DNA of 64,000 nt from Agelas oroides. Lineage: Eukaryota; Porifera; Demospongiae; Agelasida; Agelasidae. Positions within the stretch are counted from its first letter, which is position 1. Every line of letters starts with the position of its first letter. The notes below the pieces were generated by a model. It made no database searches and had not been told where the DNA came from. It worked only from the letters and a program-made list of their open reading frames with translations. The DNA is taken from contig OX422199.1 in the NCBI GenBank assembly GCA_949130485.1, positions 1,030,402-1,094,401 of the forward strand, written 5' to 3'. Position numbers and translations under genes: made by a program. Positions 43,359-53,419 of this stretch are shown here, one piece after another.

Positions 43359-43529
43359 CTGTATTTCCTTTTTTCATTCACAACATGTACACCTCAAGCT
43401 CTCGTATGTATGCTGTTGCTCTATCCTACACTCCACACACAGATGGAGTATTCCACCTCCAAGGGTGCATCGAGCCACCAAAGGCGGCGAGAGGGCATGT
43501 AACGTACATAGATGGCAAAGTGCTGAGTA

Positions 43530-44051
43530 TTAAATATAGTTTTCAAATTTATTTCCAGTATTCAGCACGTGCACAAGAGCAATTGCATAATTCTTATGCC
43601 GCTGGATTGCGGAATGCCTCCTGTCTGCAGCGTTCGTCTTTGCCGAAGACTTGGCATGCGAGCTGGAAATCGAAGATTTCTCAGATACAGAAGGAGCAAT
43701 AGAGAATGATAGGGGGCATACGTTGAGCTGCTGTTGAGAGCAGTGAATGTTGAGCTGCTTCCAATGATACTCGAGCTGAATCTGGCCCGCTACCCTGGTT
43801 GCTGAGTTATCCTGACTGGAAGAGACGGTCTTCCTTCGCTTTTCCACTGGCTCCAGGTGGTAGAGGGTCCTCTGAGGATGGTGTGGGAGCCATTGTTGAG
43901 GTGCTTGTTCAATGGTTACTGGAGCTTTCCCTAGCAATCCGCGGGACAGGAGGCAGCAGAGGAGCATCAGGTGGTTGGACTGTGATGTTGAGGAAGTGAA
44001 ATGGAGTGTGGTCATAAGAATGGGTTGGAGAATTACATCAATTTTAGTCAT
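43530..44051 (-). CDS. 173-codon minus ORF, unknown
   Basis: Longest non-repetitive frame in the window. The middle has EPVEKRRKTVSSSQD (basic/Ser), then SIAPSVSEKSSISSSHAKSS (Ser-rich). The first ~40 codons overlap an alternative frame reading ITVQPPDAPLLPPVP after an AACATCACAG acceptor, similar to NITVQ... at 34.36 kb, so the real exon may start there. No homologue recognised. Confidence 0.3.
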   Translation of the reverse strand: MTKIDVILQPILMTTLHFTSSTSQSNHLMLLCCLLSRGLLGKAPVTIEQAPQQWLPHHPQRTLYHLEPVEKRRKTVSSSQDNSATRVAGQIQLEYHWKQLNIHCSQQQLNVCPLSFSIAPSVSEKSSISSSHAKSSAKTNAADRRHSAIQRHKNYAIALVHVLNTGNKFENYI

Positions 44052-44194
44052 ACCACATACAAGGACACCACAACTACTGTCACTCTATCAGCATCCACAG
44101 ATACAAGCTACAAACTGCGTATTAAAGTGCCACACCTACCAGTGGCATGGATTGAGTTGGCCAATATAGTGTACATGCATGTTATAGCTTCTTT

Positions 44195-44330
44195 TTAACC
44201 AATTATACGCAATAGACGCCTATAGGCGTCACTACGTCAAAGCGCGATAGACACCTATAGGTGTCACGGATACGCTTGAGCTTGCTAACAGCTGTGGGCT
44301 CATAGCAACAAGCTTTATATCCGGTCTGTG
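44195..44330 (+). mobile_element. TTAA end with paired subterminal palindromes, type 4
   Basis: TTAA-CCAATTATACGCAATA, then perfect 16-bp palindromes GACGCCTATAGGCGTC (44215-44230) and GACACCTATAGGTGTC (44250-44265). Same layout as 13907, 19709 and 27516. The far end was not found; the long-TIR element at 44339 begins soon after and may have inserted into it. Confidence 0.65.
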
Positions 44331-44338
44331 GTTAGAGT

Positions 44339-45968
44339 GGGGCCTCCTAGCCTCGAACCCAGGCTTTCCGTTCCAGATTTTGTCTCGCAGCTTTGGAGAA
44401 AAATCGGGAGGGAAAGCCTGGACGGATTTCTCACGTGATATGGTGGCACCGTGACGTCAATCTACTATCCGCGAAGGCAACACGTCACACGGAATGTTCT
44501 TGTTGTGAGGGCTGCTGGGGGAAAGATGTGGGAGTCAACACCAGGTCCAAGGCGATAGAGTTACCTGGCGTGTGGGCTCTTTGTTCACCAAGCGTAGCTA
44601 CAGCAGCCGACTGGATATTTTAGTAGTCACAGTTTTGCCGAAATACTGAAGCTTAATATGCATGGGCGCCACGAAAAAGCCCTACATTCATAGTTCCCGT
44701 ATGAACTCCTGGGCTACCTCGAAATATATTTTGTGATGCTACAACTGATTTCATCATGTTTAATAATGAATACATTGCCAAAGCAGATTGAAACAACATG
44801 TACAAGGGGTCCAAGGCATGCAGGGTCCATAAGAGTCTGCTGAACTTGAGTAGGTTGTGAAGTACATAGGTTTCTGACCTCATCCTGGGGAGAAGTACCA
44901 TGGGTACTATGGCAAACATTCCAGCCACAGTCACAGACTGTTAGTGTTCTTGTCATTGGAATTAGAGAGTGCAGTAATAGCATTGCTCACCACGTTGACT
45001 TGCGATCAATCAATTCAGTCCGTCATTTATGTCCAGGACACTGATATATGCCAGACTTCTTTCAGCTTGAGAGAGAGGGTCCAATTCATCAGTCTGACAG
45101 TGCAGTTCAAGAGACAAATGAAGCTATTGATGTTGATAGGAAATGCCGTGGTTGATATCCATTTATTCATATCTCTTGAAGGACTGGTAACTTCTTCATA
45201 TTGCTCTCTGAGGTCACATGACTGGCCCCTAGCTTGCTCTCTCATTTCAACCGACTTGGAGATCTCAAACAAAACTCAGTCCCTGACAGTAGTGACGATC
45301 AAACTAGCACTGACAGCAAAGCTCTATGCGTTCTCCTGAAGGGCATGTCAGGAAGGGCAAAAAGATTACAGAAGTTCATGGTTATTGCTCAGGCAACAAG
45401 TAAACATGAACAATATAACCACCAAAAAACTGCAGACGATCACATAACTTCAGCACTGCACCAACATCATCATTACTACAGGCAAATTTATTTTTGTCAA
45501 CATTTGTATGTCCTGTTACCAAGCCCAGGAATACCTAACAGCTAAACAGCGAGACAAGCAGTGTGGCTACTAGACACAACCCTTGGATCTAGTGGTCTGA
45601 GATTGTTCCAGAACAGCTCTAATTATTGCCCATCAAAGTTTCTTCATGCTCAACTTCACTTAATACTATTTCCTTTACTTTGTACAAGATCTCAACTCAC
45701 AGTTTTATATCCATCTTCGCCAGTTCTTGAGATTAACAAGGCCATATGCAGCTGGATTCTTGGGCAAGAACTCTTCTTAGCGCTTCCGCGACAAAGCCAC
45801 ACCCATCATGTTATGACGTTACTGGCGTTTGCAAGGCCCTGCTGTGACGACGGTGCCACCGATCACGTGAGAAATCCGTCCAGGCTTTCCCTCCCGATTT
45901 TTCTCCAAAGCTGCGAGACAAAATCCGGAGCGGAAATCCTGGATTCGAGGCTAGGGGCCTCCCCTAGT
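44339..45968. mobile_element. 1.6-kb element with ~115-bp TIRs
   Basis: The left arm (44339-44453) and inverted right arm (45845-45968) agree at most positions: CCTAGCCTCGAA.CCAGG, GATTTTGTCTCGCAGCTTTG, GAGAAAAATCGGGAGGGAAA, GCCTGGACGGATTTCTCACG. The interior has several frames up to 138 codons (44944-45339 +, 45234-45545 +, 45561-45977 +) that do not join into a recognisable transposase. No convincing TSD. CCTCGAACCCAGG resembles the end of the micro-hairpin family. Confidence 0.75.
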
Positions 45969-46334
45969 AATATGTGAGGTTTCGTTCAGAAGCCTTCGAG
46001 GGGCGGAGCGTAGTAAGCATGAGAAGCCATGTAGGTCATTGATCCTTTAGCCATTGGGAAAAATGTTGGAATTTGCAAAATGTATATTGGAGGGCATGGT
46101 ATTGGGTGGCCCTTAGTCCATCATGTGACATGTGCTAATTAAATTAACAACATTAAATTGAAGGTGATGAATGATTATTTCATTCAGTGCACCAGTGACT
46201 GGTATAAATACGTTACTGTCCAAGAAATCTGCATGGAAAATCAATGATCTGAGTACTGAAAATTTACTGTACCCAGTCCTTAACTACACTGAGCAGGAAC
46301 CAGAGGGGGTTGAATGGCTGGAACAGGTGGCTGG

Positions 46335-46425
46335 AACAGAGGTGGTGTGGCTGGAACAGGCAACTGAGAGGTCTGCATGTGTCAATACGCAGGAGAAGAA
46401 ATTCAGTCATGAATGTACACACACA
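46335..46425 (+). repeat. Segment F4, short copy 3
   Basis: GGCAACTGAGAGGTCTGCAT and GTCAATACGCAGGAGAAGAA match 8220-8270 and 38640-38690. Confidence 0.75.
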
Positions 46426-46444
46426 CAATCATATATGTAATATA

Positions 46445-46621
46445 TAAACCATGGTAAGGAGGTGTATATGGCGAATATACTACCTGAGACCGAGGTCAGA
46501 GGAAGTTTGCAGTAGATATACCCCGAGCCGCAGGCGAGGGGTATATCTAACTGCAAACTTCCGATGACCGAGGTCGAGGGTAGTATGATTCGCGATATAC
46601 ACCGCCTTACCATGGTTCATA
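46445..46621. mobile_element. Near-perfect ~180-bp hairpin
   Basis: Left arm ATAAACCATGGTAAGGAGGT ... GAAGTTTGCAGTAGATATAC; right arm is its reverse complement with about ten differences; the turn is at 46528-46535 (CCGAGCCGCAGGCGAGG). Probably a foldback MITE; no clear TSD because flanks are AT-rich (ATATAA). Confidence 0.85.
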
Positions 46622-47044
46622 TAATATATACTATGGTGCGTGGGCGGATTACGTATGCAGTTCCGTTTCCGGTATTGCATTTTGAATTTGAATCGACGAG
46701 GCTGGTGTCGTTTCATTGTGTGTTGCTGCTGCTTTTTGACTGGAAAAGGATGAGTTTTAGTACGCTTAGGCAACCAAAAGAATTTCGTTATTCAGTTGAG
46801 GTTATATATAACCCAAGATCTATACATTAGAGACAGAAACAGCTACCACTCAAAAGGTCAAAGGTAAGAAGAACCTCCTTCACAGGCTCCTCCTGGAGTC
46901 AAAGAGATAAGAACCTCCTGCACTCTGTTCTTCTCTCTCCTTTTGTCTATTGCCGTTCTTCTGTTTGTTTTTCCTCATTTTATTCCTCCTTTCCTCATAT
47001 CTTGTACAAACTTCAGCTGGCTTGATAGAGTAGCATGCATCACA

Positions 47045-47165
47045 ACCGAGGTAGGGGAGAATGGAAAAGAGGAACGAAAGAAGAGAATGAGATTGTTACA
47101 GTGGCTAGAAGGTTGAAGTGACGTCATACAAATGTGTTGCTACGGCATTTAAAATTTTAATTTTA
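47045..47165 (+). repeat. Dispersed repeat T, copy 2, left part
   Basis: Continues at 47599-47660 after the 47166-47595 insertion. Confidence 0.85.
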
Positions 47166-47595
47166 GGCCATACAATCCCACCTTTCACACAAGCGGTAAG
47201 CCACGTAGTGCGGTGTCAAGTGTCTACAAACCCGCTTCGTAACGACCATCAGTACCGTCCGCTACGTTCTCGAACATGTGTCGCAAGGTCCACGATTCAT
47301 CTACCGAGATGATGTTTCCAGTCCCGAAGAACCTTGATGCCATGCAGCAACTGGAGAGATATGAGTTTTGGCATGACACTGACGGACTAGTCTCGCGAAG
47401 CCACAGCTATTAACGGCCGGTCTTCAAGACAGCAACAGCGAAATAGGTCAGTCTGCGCATATGTGCACAAGGCATGCGGCCTGCTACAAAAGGGCGCCGG
47501 GCGGAGGCACGGCTTGCTACAAAAGAGCGTGGGCGCGGCCTGCTACAAAAGTGCGCGGGCGGGGACCAGAAACCGGTTATTAAGTTTGTATGGCC
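47166..47595. mobile_element. 430-bp PIF/Harbinger-type MITE, TTA TSD
   Basis: Perfect 10-bp TIR GGCCATACAA at both ends with TTA on each side (47163-47165, 47596-47598). The uninterrupted target is at 19070-19260 (TTTTAGGTAGATC). The interior has three ~34-bp GCGGCCTGCTACAAAAG-type repeats (47465-47570). A 3-bp TTA target and GGCC-type ends are typical of PIF/Harbinger. Confidence 0.8.
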
Positions 47596-48020
47596 TTAGG
47601 TAGATCAATATTTAATTTTGTACCGATAGGAATTTGTCCAAATATCTTAGGTCTACCATATCTAACCGGTTATATATCTATATGTATACTGAATACAGAC
47701 AGTTCAACTCCTTACCGCTATTTGCGGCCTTTTTAGGGAGTGGAGATCCTTCTGGGTCCTCCGGATCCTCCCTCTAAGGTCCGCTTGTGTAGCTATATTG
47801 GTGAGTGTGTGCATACATAGAAAACTTCACAGCCTACATAGCTGTACACGTGTTTTTATATAGCCATACATTGTTCTAGTGTCAAACATGTTTGATGGTA
47901 GCTGTAAGGCAGAATAAGAAGTTAAAGCCAGCATATACAGGTCCTTTGTCTTGACTGCATTTGAACATGTTCTACCATGGAAGTTCAAGATTTTTATACC
48001 TCACACACACACACACACAG

Positions 48021-48053
48021 GGGCCTGAACCCCCTAAGAAGGCCCGCAAGATG
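48021..48053 (+). CDS. Candidate 11-codon micro-exon GPEPPKKARKM
   Basis: An (AC)n tract ending CACACAG precedes 33 bp encoding GPEPPKKARKM, followed by GTAAGTGC. The length is a multiple of three, so it could be skipped or included without a frame change. Its minus-strand relatives at 2943, 34120 and 34235 keep the peptide but have lost the donor. KKARK looks like a nuclear-localisation motif. Confidence 0.5.
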
Positions 48054-48612
48054 GTAAGTGCTTGTGGTTAATTAGGAATGTATTTTAGGTAAACACCTGG
48101 TAGGGATAAGTTAACCCTTTTACCCCCACGCACATGCGCAGAAATCGATCGTGTGGTTACGAGAGAAGCTGATAAAAATGGCAATTTTGTGTACTAGTGT
48201 TGTTTCATTGCGTTATATCTTCTAAAATAGCTGAGTTCAGGCAATCATAGTTAGGCTTAGCTTAGTTGAAAACAAACCTGCTTTACTCAGAATGTAGTCA
48301 GAAGACCTGCTAGTAAAGTCCGAAGAAGCTACAACGGTGGAAACATAGGTACCCGCTCTGTACCTGAAAATGACTGATAATACACGGTAAAAGTTGGCAG
48401 ACAGTTTTAGCAAAGGTACGTTTCAACTGTCATTGACACGATCAGATAGTATATAGACGATAGAACATGTAGAGTGTGGATATAAGCTGTACTGTGGCCA
48501 ACTACGATCAGCAGGCAAACTTTGAACGCGATTTTGAGGGGAAGTCCCTATAGATAATTGTGCTTCGATTGACTTCCTGTTACATGTAATAACTAACTCC
48601 AAGTCCAAAAAG

Positions 48613-49367
48613 GGGTGTCTCTAATCACTGGACTGGAATATGGAACGGAACGATGGAATGGAAAATGGAATGGAACAGTGAACATACACAGTTATAGCTA
48701 ACTTGTGTAACTGGCGCTGCTCAGTCTAGGTTGAACTACCTAGTGTATCTCTAGGGCTGTTATCGCAACACAGAAGCTTTATGAGCAAGTACGGCATTGC
48801 CCACAGTCATGCTTCTATATCCAAGCGCATGGTACCATTGCTGGCTCATCATCAGATGCTTTGTTACTGTAGTCTTGCAAACCCAGACTCTCAAACGAAA
48901 AATAAGGGCCTGGCTTCGCAAGACTATAGTAGTATAGTTATAGTCTTCATGGACAAACTTGAATGTGATGGTAGAAATTAGTGCTCGATCCTCAGTCTCT
49001 TCGCTTCGGTCTTCGTCTGTGCAACTCGATCCTCGGTCACTCCTAGGTCTCACAACCTTAGTACCAGCCTTCCTTGACAGTAGTAAGACTGGCTCCTATG
49101 CATGATACTGTAGCTAGTCTCCGGGGACCCCGAGTTCTGACCGTGACATCATGATACCAGACAAGGAAGAATGCTGGCAACATGCACTGGACTTGCTCAT
49201 ACAGCCTCTGTGGTGAGATAAGAGCCCTAGACACATAGTAGCTAGCTCAACCTTGAAGAACAGTGCCAGTTACACGAGTTAGCTGTAACTATATACATTC
49301 ACCGTTCCATTCCATTTTCCATTCCATCGTTCCATTCCATATTCCATTCCAGCAATTAGAGACACCC
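48613..49367. mobile_element. Foldback-type element 3 with 10-bp TSD
   Basis: GTCCAAAAAG at 48603-48612 and 49368-49377. Ends GGGTGTCTCTAATCACTGG and GGGTGTCTCTAATTGCTGG; arms about 190 bp, starting with GGAATGGAATATGGAA repeats then unique sequence (GTGTAACTGGC, GGGCTCTTATC). Same family as 37289-38021. Confidence 0.9.
48870..48926. repeat. 57-bp TAGTCT hairpin
   Basis: TAGTCTTGCAAACCCAGAC and GGCCTGGCTTCGCAAGACTA pair. Lies inside foldback element 3. Confidence 0.55.
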
Positions 49368-49609
49368 GTCCAAAAAGGGGCAGCATCACGATAAACAGCG
49401 GAAGCGATGTGCAGGCACATTTGGCCACTATCGGGTGTAATGGGCAAGGAATTTCGCGGGCACATTTGGCCGCTATCGGGTGTAATGGGTTAACTGTAGC
49501 ATATTACCCTGTAGACCTTGTTCCCTCTGTAGAGACGGTTTGTAAGTTTTGTTTGTCTAAAGGAGAGAATGGACTCTATGGAAACTATACAACCTGTTAC
49601 TTCACTCAT

Positions 49610-49735
49610 CATTTGTTTTTCCCTCCTTCCTGCTACTTCTTTCTTCCTTCTCCCTCCTTCCTCTCCCTCCTTCCTCCCCCTTCCCTCTCCCTCCTTCCTC
49701 CCCTCTCCCTCCCCCCTCCTATCTCTCTTCCCGCA
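49610..49735 (+). repeat. Pyrimidine-rich tract
   Basis: CTCCTTCCTCTCCCTCCTTC-type repeats; both strands give long low-complexity frames. Confidence 0.9.
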
Positions 49736-50149
49736 CACACTGCTTTCATTAGGCTGGGGACGAAAGCAAACATTTGAGGGAGATGCTTACTTTTTTGAAC
49801 TGAATCAGGGAGCACTTCTGCTGAAATTGCTACATTATGCTTTATGACTCCATGGAAACCAAATGCTTAGATGCAGAAAAAATAATACTGCAAACAGTGA
49901 GAGTGAATACTAGTTCTTTCTTCAAAGGAGTGTGTGTGTATGTACCAGAAGGGGTGTGAGAAATATGCCGTCTCCTGGCACAGCCCCCAAGGATGATGGA
50001 GCCATGTATAAGTCATCTACAACAAAGTATGTTATTTAGCTGGCTCTGTGTGATGTGTGAGTGTGTGTGTGTGTGGGGGGGGGCAGTTCAAAACCTAGCT
50101 GGACCTTTGCTTTCATGCATTATCCCTACCTTGTTTGCATACTTTTTGG

Positions 50150-50908
50150 CATGCCTAGCTCCTCCCACATGGCCTGAGAACGAGGCTACAAGTTCCTCGT
50201 TCTCAGACCACTTCCTAGCTCCTCCCACAATGACTGGGAACGAGGCCACAAGTTCCTCGTTCTCAGACCACTTCCTAGCTCCTCCCACATGGCCTGGGAA
50301 CGAGGCCACAAGTTCCTCGTTCTCAGACCACTTCCTAGCTCCTCCCACAATGACTGGGAACGAGGCCACAAGTTCCTCGTTCTCAGACCACTTCCTAGCT
50401 CCTCCCACATGGCCTGGGAACGAGGCCACAAGTTCCTCGTTCTCAGACCACTTCCTAGCTCCTCCCACATGGCCTGGGAACGAGGCCACAAGTTCCTCGT
50501 TCTCAGACCACTTCCTAGCTCCTCCCACATGGCCTGGGAACGAGGCCACAAGTTCCTCGTTCTCAGACCACTTCCTAGCTCCTCCCACATGGCCTGGGAA
50601 CGAGGCCACAAGTTCCTCGTTCTCAGACCACTTCCTAGCTCCTCCCACATGGCCTGGGAACGAGGCCACAAGTTCCTCGTTCTCAGACCACTTCCTAGCT
50701 CCTCCCACATGGCCTGGGAACGAGGCCACAAGTTCCTCGTTCTCAGACCACTTCCTAGCTCCTCCCACATGGCCTGAGAACGAGGCCACAAGTTCCTCGT
50801 TCTCAGACCACTTCCTAGCTCCTCCCACATGGCCTGGGAATGAGGCCACAAGTTCCTCGTTCTCAGACCACTTCCTAGCTCCTCCCACATGGACTGGGAA
50901 CGAAGCTA
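50150..50908. repeat. 60-bp array: micro-hairpin plus 9-bp spacer, 12 units
   Basis: Exact 60-bp period. Each unit is a 51-bp sequence from CCTCGTTCTCAGACCACTTC to CATGGCCTGGGAACGAGG followed by CCACAAGTT. The 51 bp have complementary ends and align with the single-copy micro-hairpin at 23120-23167. Units 2 and 4 share the variant CACAATGACTGGG. The 366-codon plus frame and 266- and 234-codon minus frames follow from stop-free units. Confidence 0.95.
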
Positions 50909-52440
50909 GTATGATCCAGCATTATGTCGCGATTTTCGAATTTGGACGCGGTTTTTACGGAAATACATATATTTCCGTGTTACTAACATTGACTTTAACC
51001 CCTACTGTACACTTGCCTACTGCATGCTTATTGCCACACACTGGGCCACTGGCACACATGAAAACGTGGAAAGCTGTACTGCACACGCTTTGAATGGTAG
51101 CAGACCGCCCCTCATGGAGAGGTGAACAACTGGAGCATAAAAATTTACTCACTACTGGATCTCCAACATAGCAGTGCTGTCCTCCAGTGCCTGTTTTAGC
51201 AAAATTATGCAGGATCATCCCTCCTTCTCATCTCAGCGATCAAGGTGTTTTCCAGTCATTCCTAGCATAATAGCGCTGACAACTGTACTAGAATTCTCAT
51301 GTTGGTGATCTCCACTGTAAGTGTAAGTTGCAAATTCTTATAATAATTATGCTGGTAAATTGTGCAGTGTTGCTGTACTCAAAGCATTGTAGGAGAGGTA
51401 CAAGTACTCCATCACTGGCATCAAAGTTTCACTAGTACTACTATTGGTGGTCTTGAAAGGTATAATAAAGGGATCATACATGTACGAAAGTTTGATTGTT
51501 AGGACATCTTGCCAGCATTGAAGCAAGAAGTAGAGTTTGATGCTCATGAGTTCCATCTTGCATTAGTTTCAAGTTTGATGAGCAAGGCTGATGCACAGTA
51601 AGCTGTTGCTCTGTCCAGGTCTGGTGTGCAACAGCTATTATGAAGTGAAGAGCTATGAAAAAGAACAGAGTAGTAAACAAGGTACTGAGAGCTGCACATT
51701 CACTGGTACAATGGTGTGATCAGTGCAAAGAGCCCTTAGTAGCTTGCTTACTTTATTCTCTTCTGAATTGGTGCTACACACCTGGACAGAGCTATAGCTT
51801 ACTGTGTATTAGCCTATATCTCAGCAAACATGAAAATAGAACAAGGTAACATCCAACTGTGCAACTCACTTCAATGCTGGTAGATGTCGAGTAAGATTTG
51901 AATGCACAAAACATTTGTACTTGTATCTACTAAAAGTAGTATCATTTAAATTTGATGGCAGTGATGGAGTACTGTGCCCCTTCTTCTGAGTATAAGCAAC
52001 ACTGCAGAATTTACTAGCATAATAATCATGACAATTTGCAATTTATACTACGTCTTGCATAGTGTTCTCTAATGAATTTGCAGTTGCCAAGACTACATTG
52101 TGATCATGAGTGGAAAACTGTTGATTGAGATGGGGAGGAGTTATTAATAAACTCACATGGCCACTCAGTATGGCCATTATTATTCTAAATATCCAAATAT
52201 TTCAAATTATCTACCCATGCCATCCCTACATCTTTTTACATTTTTAATGTTTTTTGTTTCTTGTATATATATATTCACTATATATATTGAAAGCTTCGTA
52301 ATCATGCACCACCTACTCTACTGTGTACATTGGAGCATTCACTTTGCAAACACTCACACTGGTGGGATCAGAGGTGGCAAGTATCCCATCTGTGGAGTGT
52401 AAAGCAACAGCATATGAAACCTTGAAATGTATGTGTGGTG
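50909..52440. other. No gene recognised
   Basis: AT-rich; the frames at 51347-51556 and 51655-51849 have no domain. Nothing repeated inside the window seen by eye. Confidence 0.35.
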
Positions 52441-52479
52441 GTATGACTCTATTTTTTAGGTTGATACAACTCCCTTGCC

Positions 52480-52690
52480 CTTGAAGGTGCGGATAACGCC
52501 ACTGTACTAACCACCATTACTGTATACCATGTAGAGATTGGAGCAATAATTCGATCTACAAACTTTCTGTTGGGAGGAGTTGATGTAATTATACACCACA
52601 GAAGAGCCACAATTTCTACTGAAAACGTGTATGTGTGTAGTTCCTCACTGTTGTATTTGTATACTTCTTTCTCATAGTCATTTGAGCCAG
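52480..52690 (+). other. Open segment without ATG
   Basis: The plus frame NSLALEGADNATVLTTITVY, then HVEIGAIIRSTNFLLGGVDV, is open for about 70 codons and has a soluble-protein look (alternating hydrophobics). It has no start and no clear splice sites, so it may be chance. Confidence 0.2.
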
Positions 52691-52740
52691 CTGCAGGAGA
52701 TGAACAAGAGGACACACTTCCAGTAACTACCAGGCTACAG

Positions 52741-53419
52741 TTTGGACATTCGGATTTATATTCACTCAGCTAATAATTATTTTTCTAATGTTCAATCTAC
52801 CATAGACTATATTTCTTGATACCATGTACAAAAGCTTGGACATATTAGGGAAATTAAACAAATATATATTCCAGGCTACCACACATCATTTATTAAGTAG
52901 CATTTCTCATCAGATATACAACATACAGAACTTGTGCTTCAGCTTTTTTAAGTGGTTTAAATCACACCCACAACTTTGTAATTGGGGCTCGCTTATATGC
53001 TCGCCCCAGACCAATGAGTAGAATTGCAAATTTTCAGATAGTATGTCATACGTCGTTCCGAGATTTTCATACAACTTGGCAGCCACTCCCCAAGGTAAGC
53101 ATGAATGATGCTTACAGCCAGTTAGAGGGTGCACACCTATTATACAAGGGATATATAGCAGTTGTGTTGGCAACAACATTCAATATACGAAGCGGGAGTA
53201 TCTGCTATGTATACAAGTGCTAACAGTTGAGTACTAGGCATGACAATCCAGCTGTGTTCAGACTTAGCCAGATTTATAATGGCTCCACTGTATGGTACAA
53301 CTCCATGACAAGCTATTCTCTGCAATCATGACAACCTTCTCTAAGCTGTTGAGCACTTTGCAGACAGTAGAATGACAAACGGTACATTACTAGCCATTAC
53401 CTATGTACTATTTCCTATA
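52741..53419. other. No gene; GGGGC inverted motif
   Basis: TTGGGGCTCGCTTATATGCT / CGCCCCAGACC near 52983 resembles the F11 end. CCCCAAGGTAAGC at 53088 is a donor-like site with no supporting frame. Confidence 0.35.

Larger units (their letters stand above)
48115..49489. mobile_element. TTAA-flanked element (repeat X) interrupted by a foldback element
   Basis: TTAA at 48111 and 49490. Left CCCTTTTACCCCCACGCAC; right, inverted, CCCATTACACCCGATAGCGG. The right end is locally duplicated (CACATTTGGCC.CTATCGGGTG at 49415 and 49459). About 610 bp without the insertion. The interior matches 40290-40640 and 63810-64000. Confidence 0.7.

Noticed and set aside
49993-51093. 366-codon plus ORF and 266/234-codon minus ORFs
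   Set aside because: They run through the 60-bp array; stop-free units of length divisible by three open frames on both strands.
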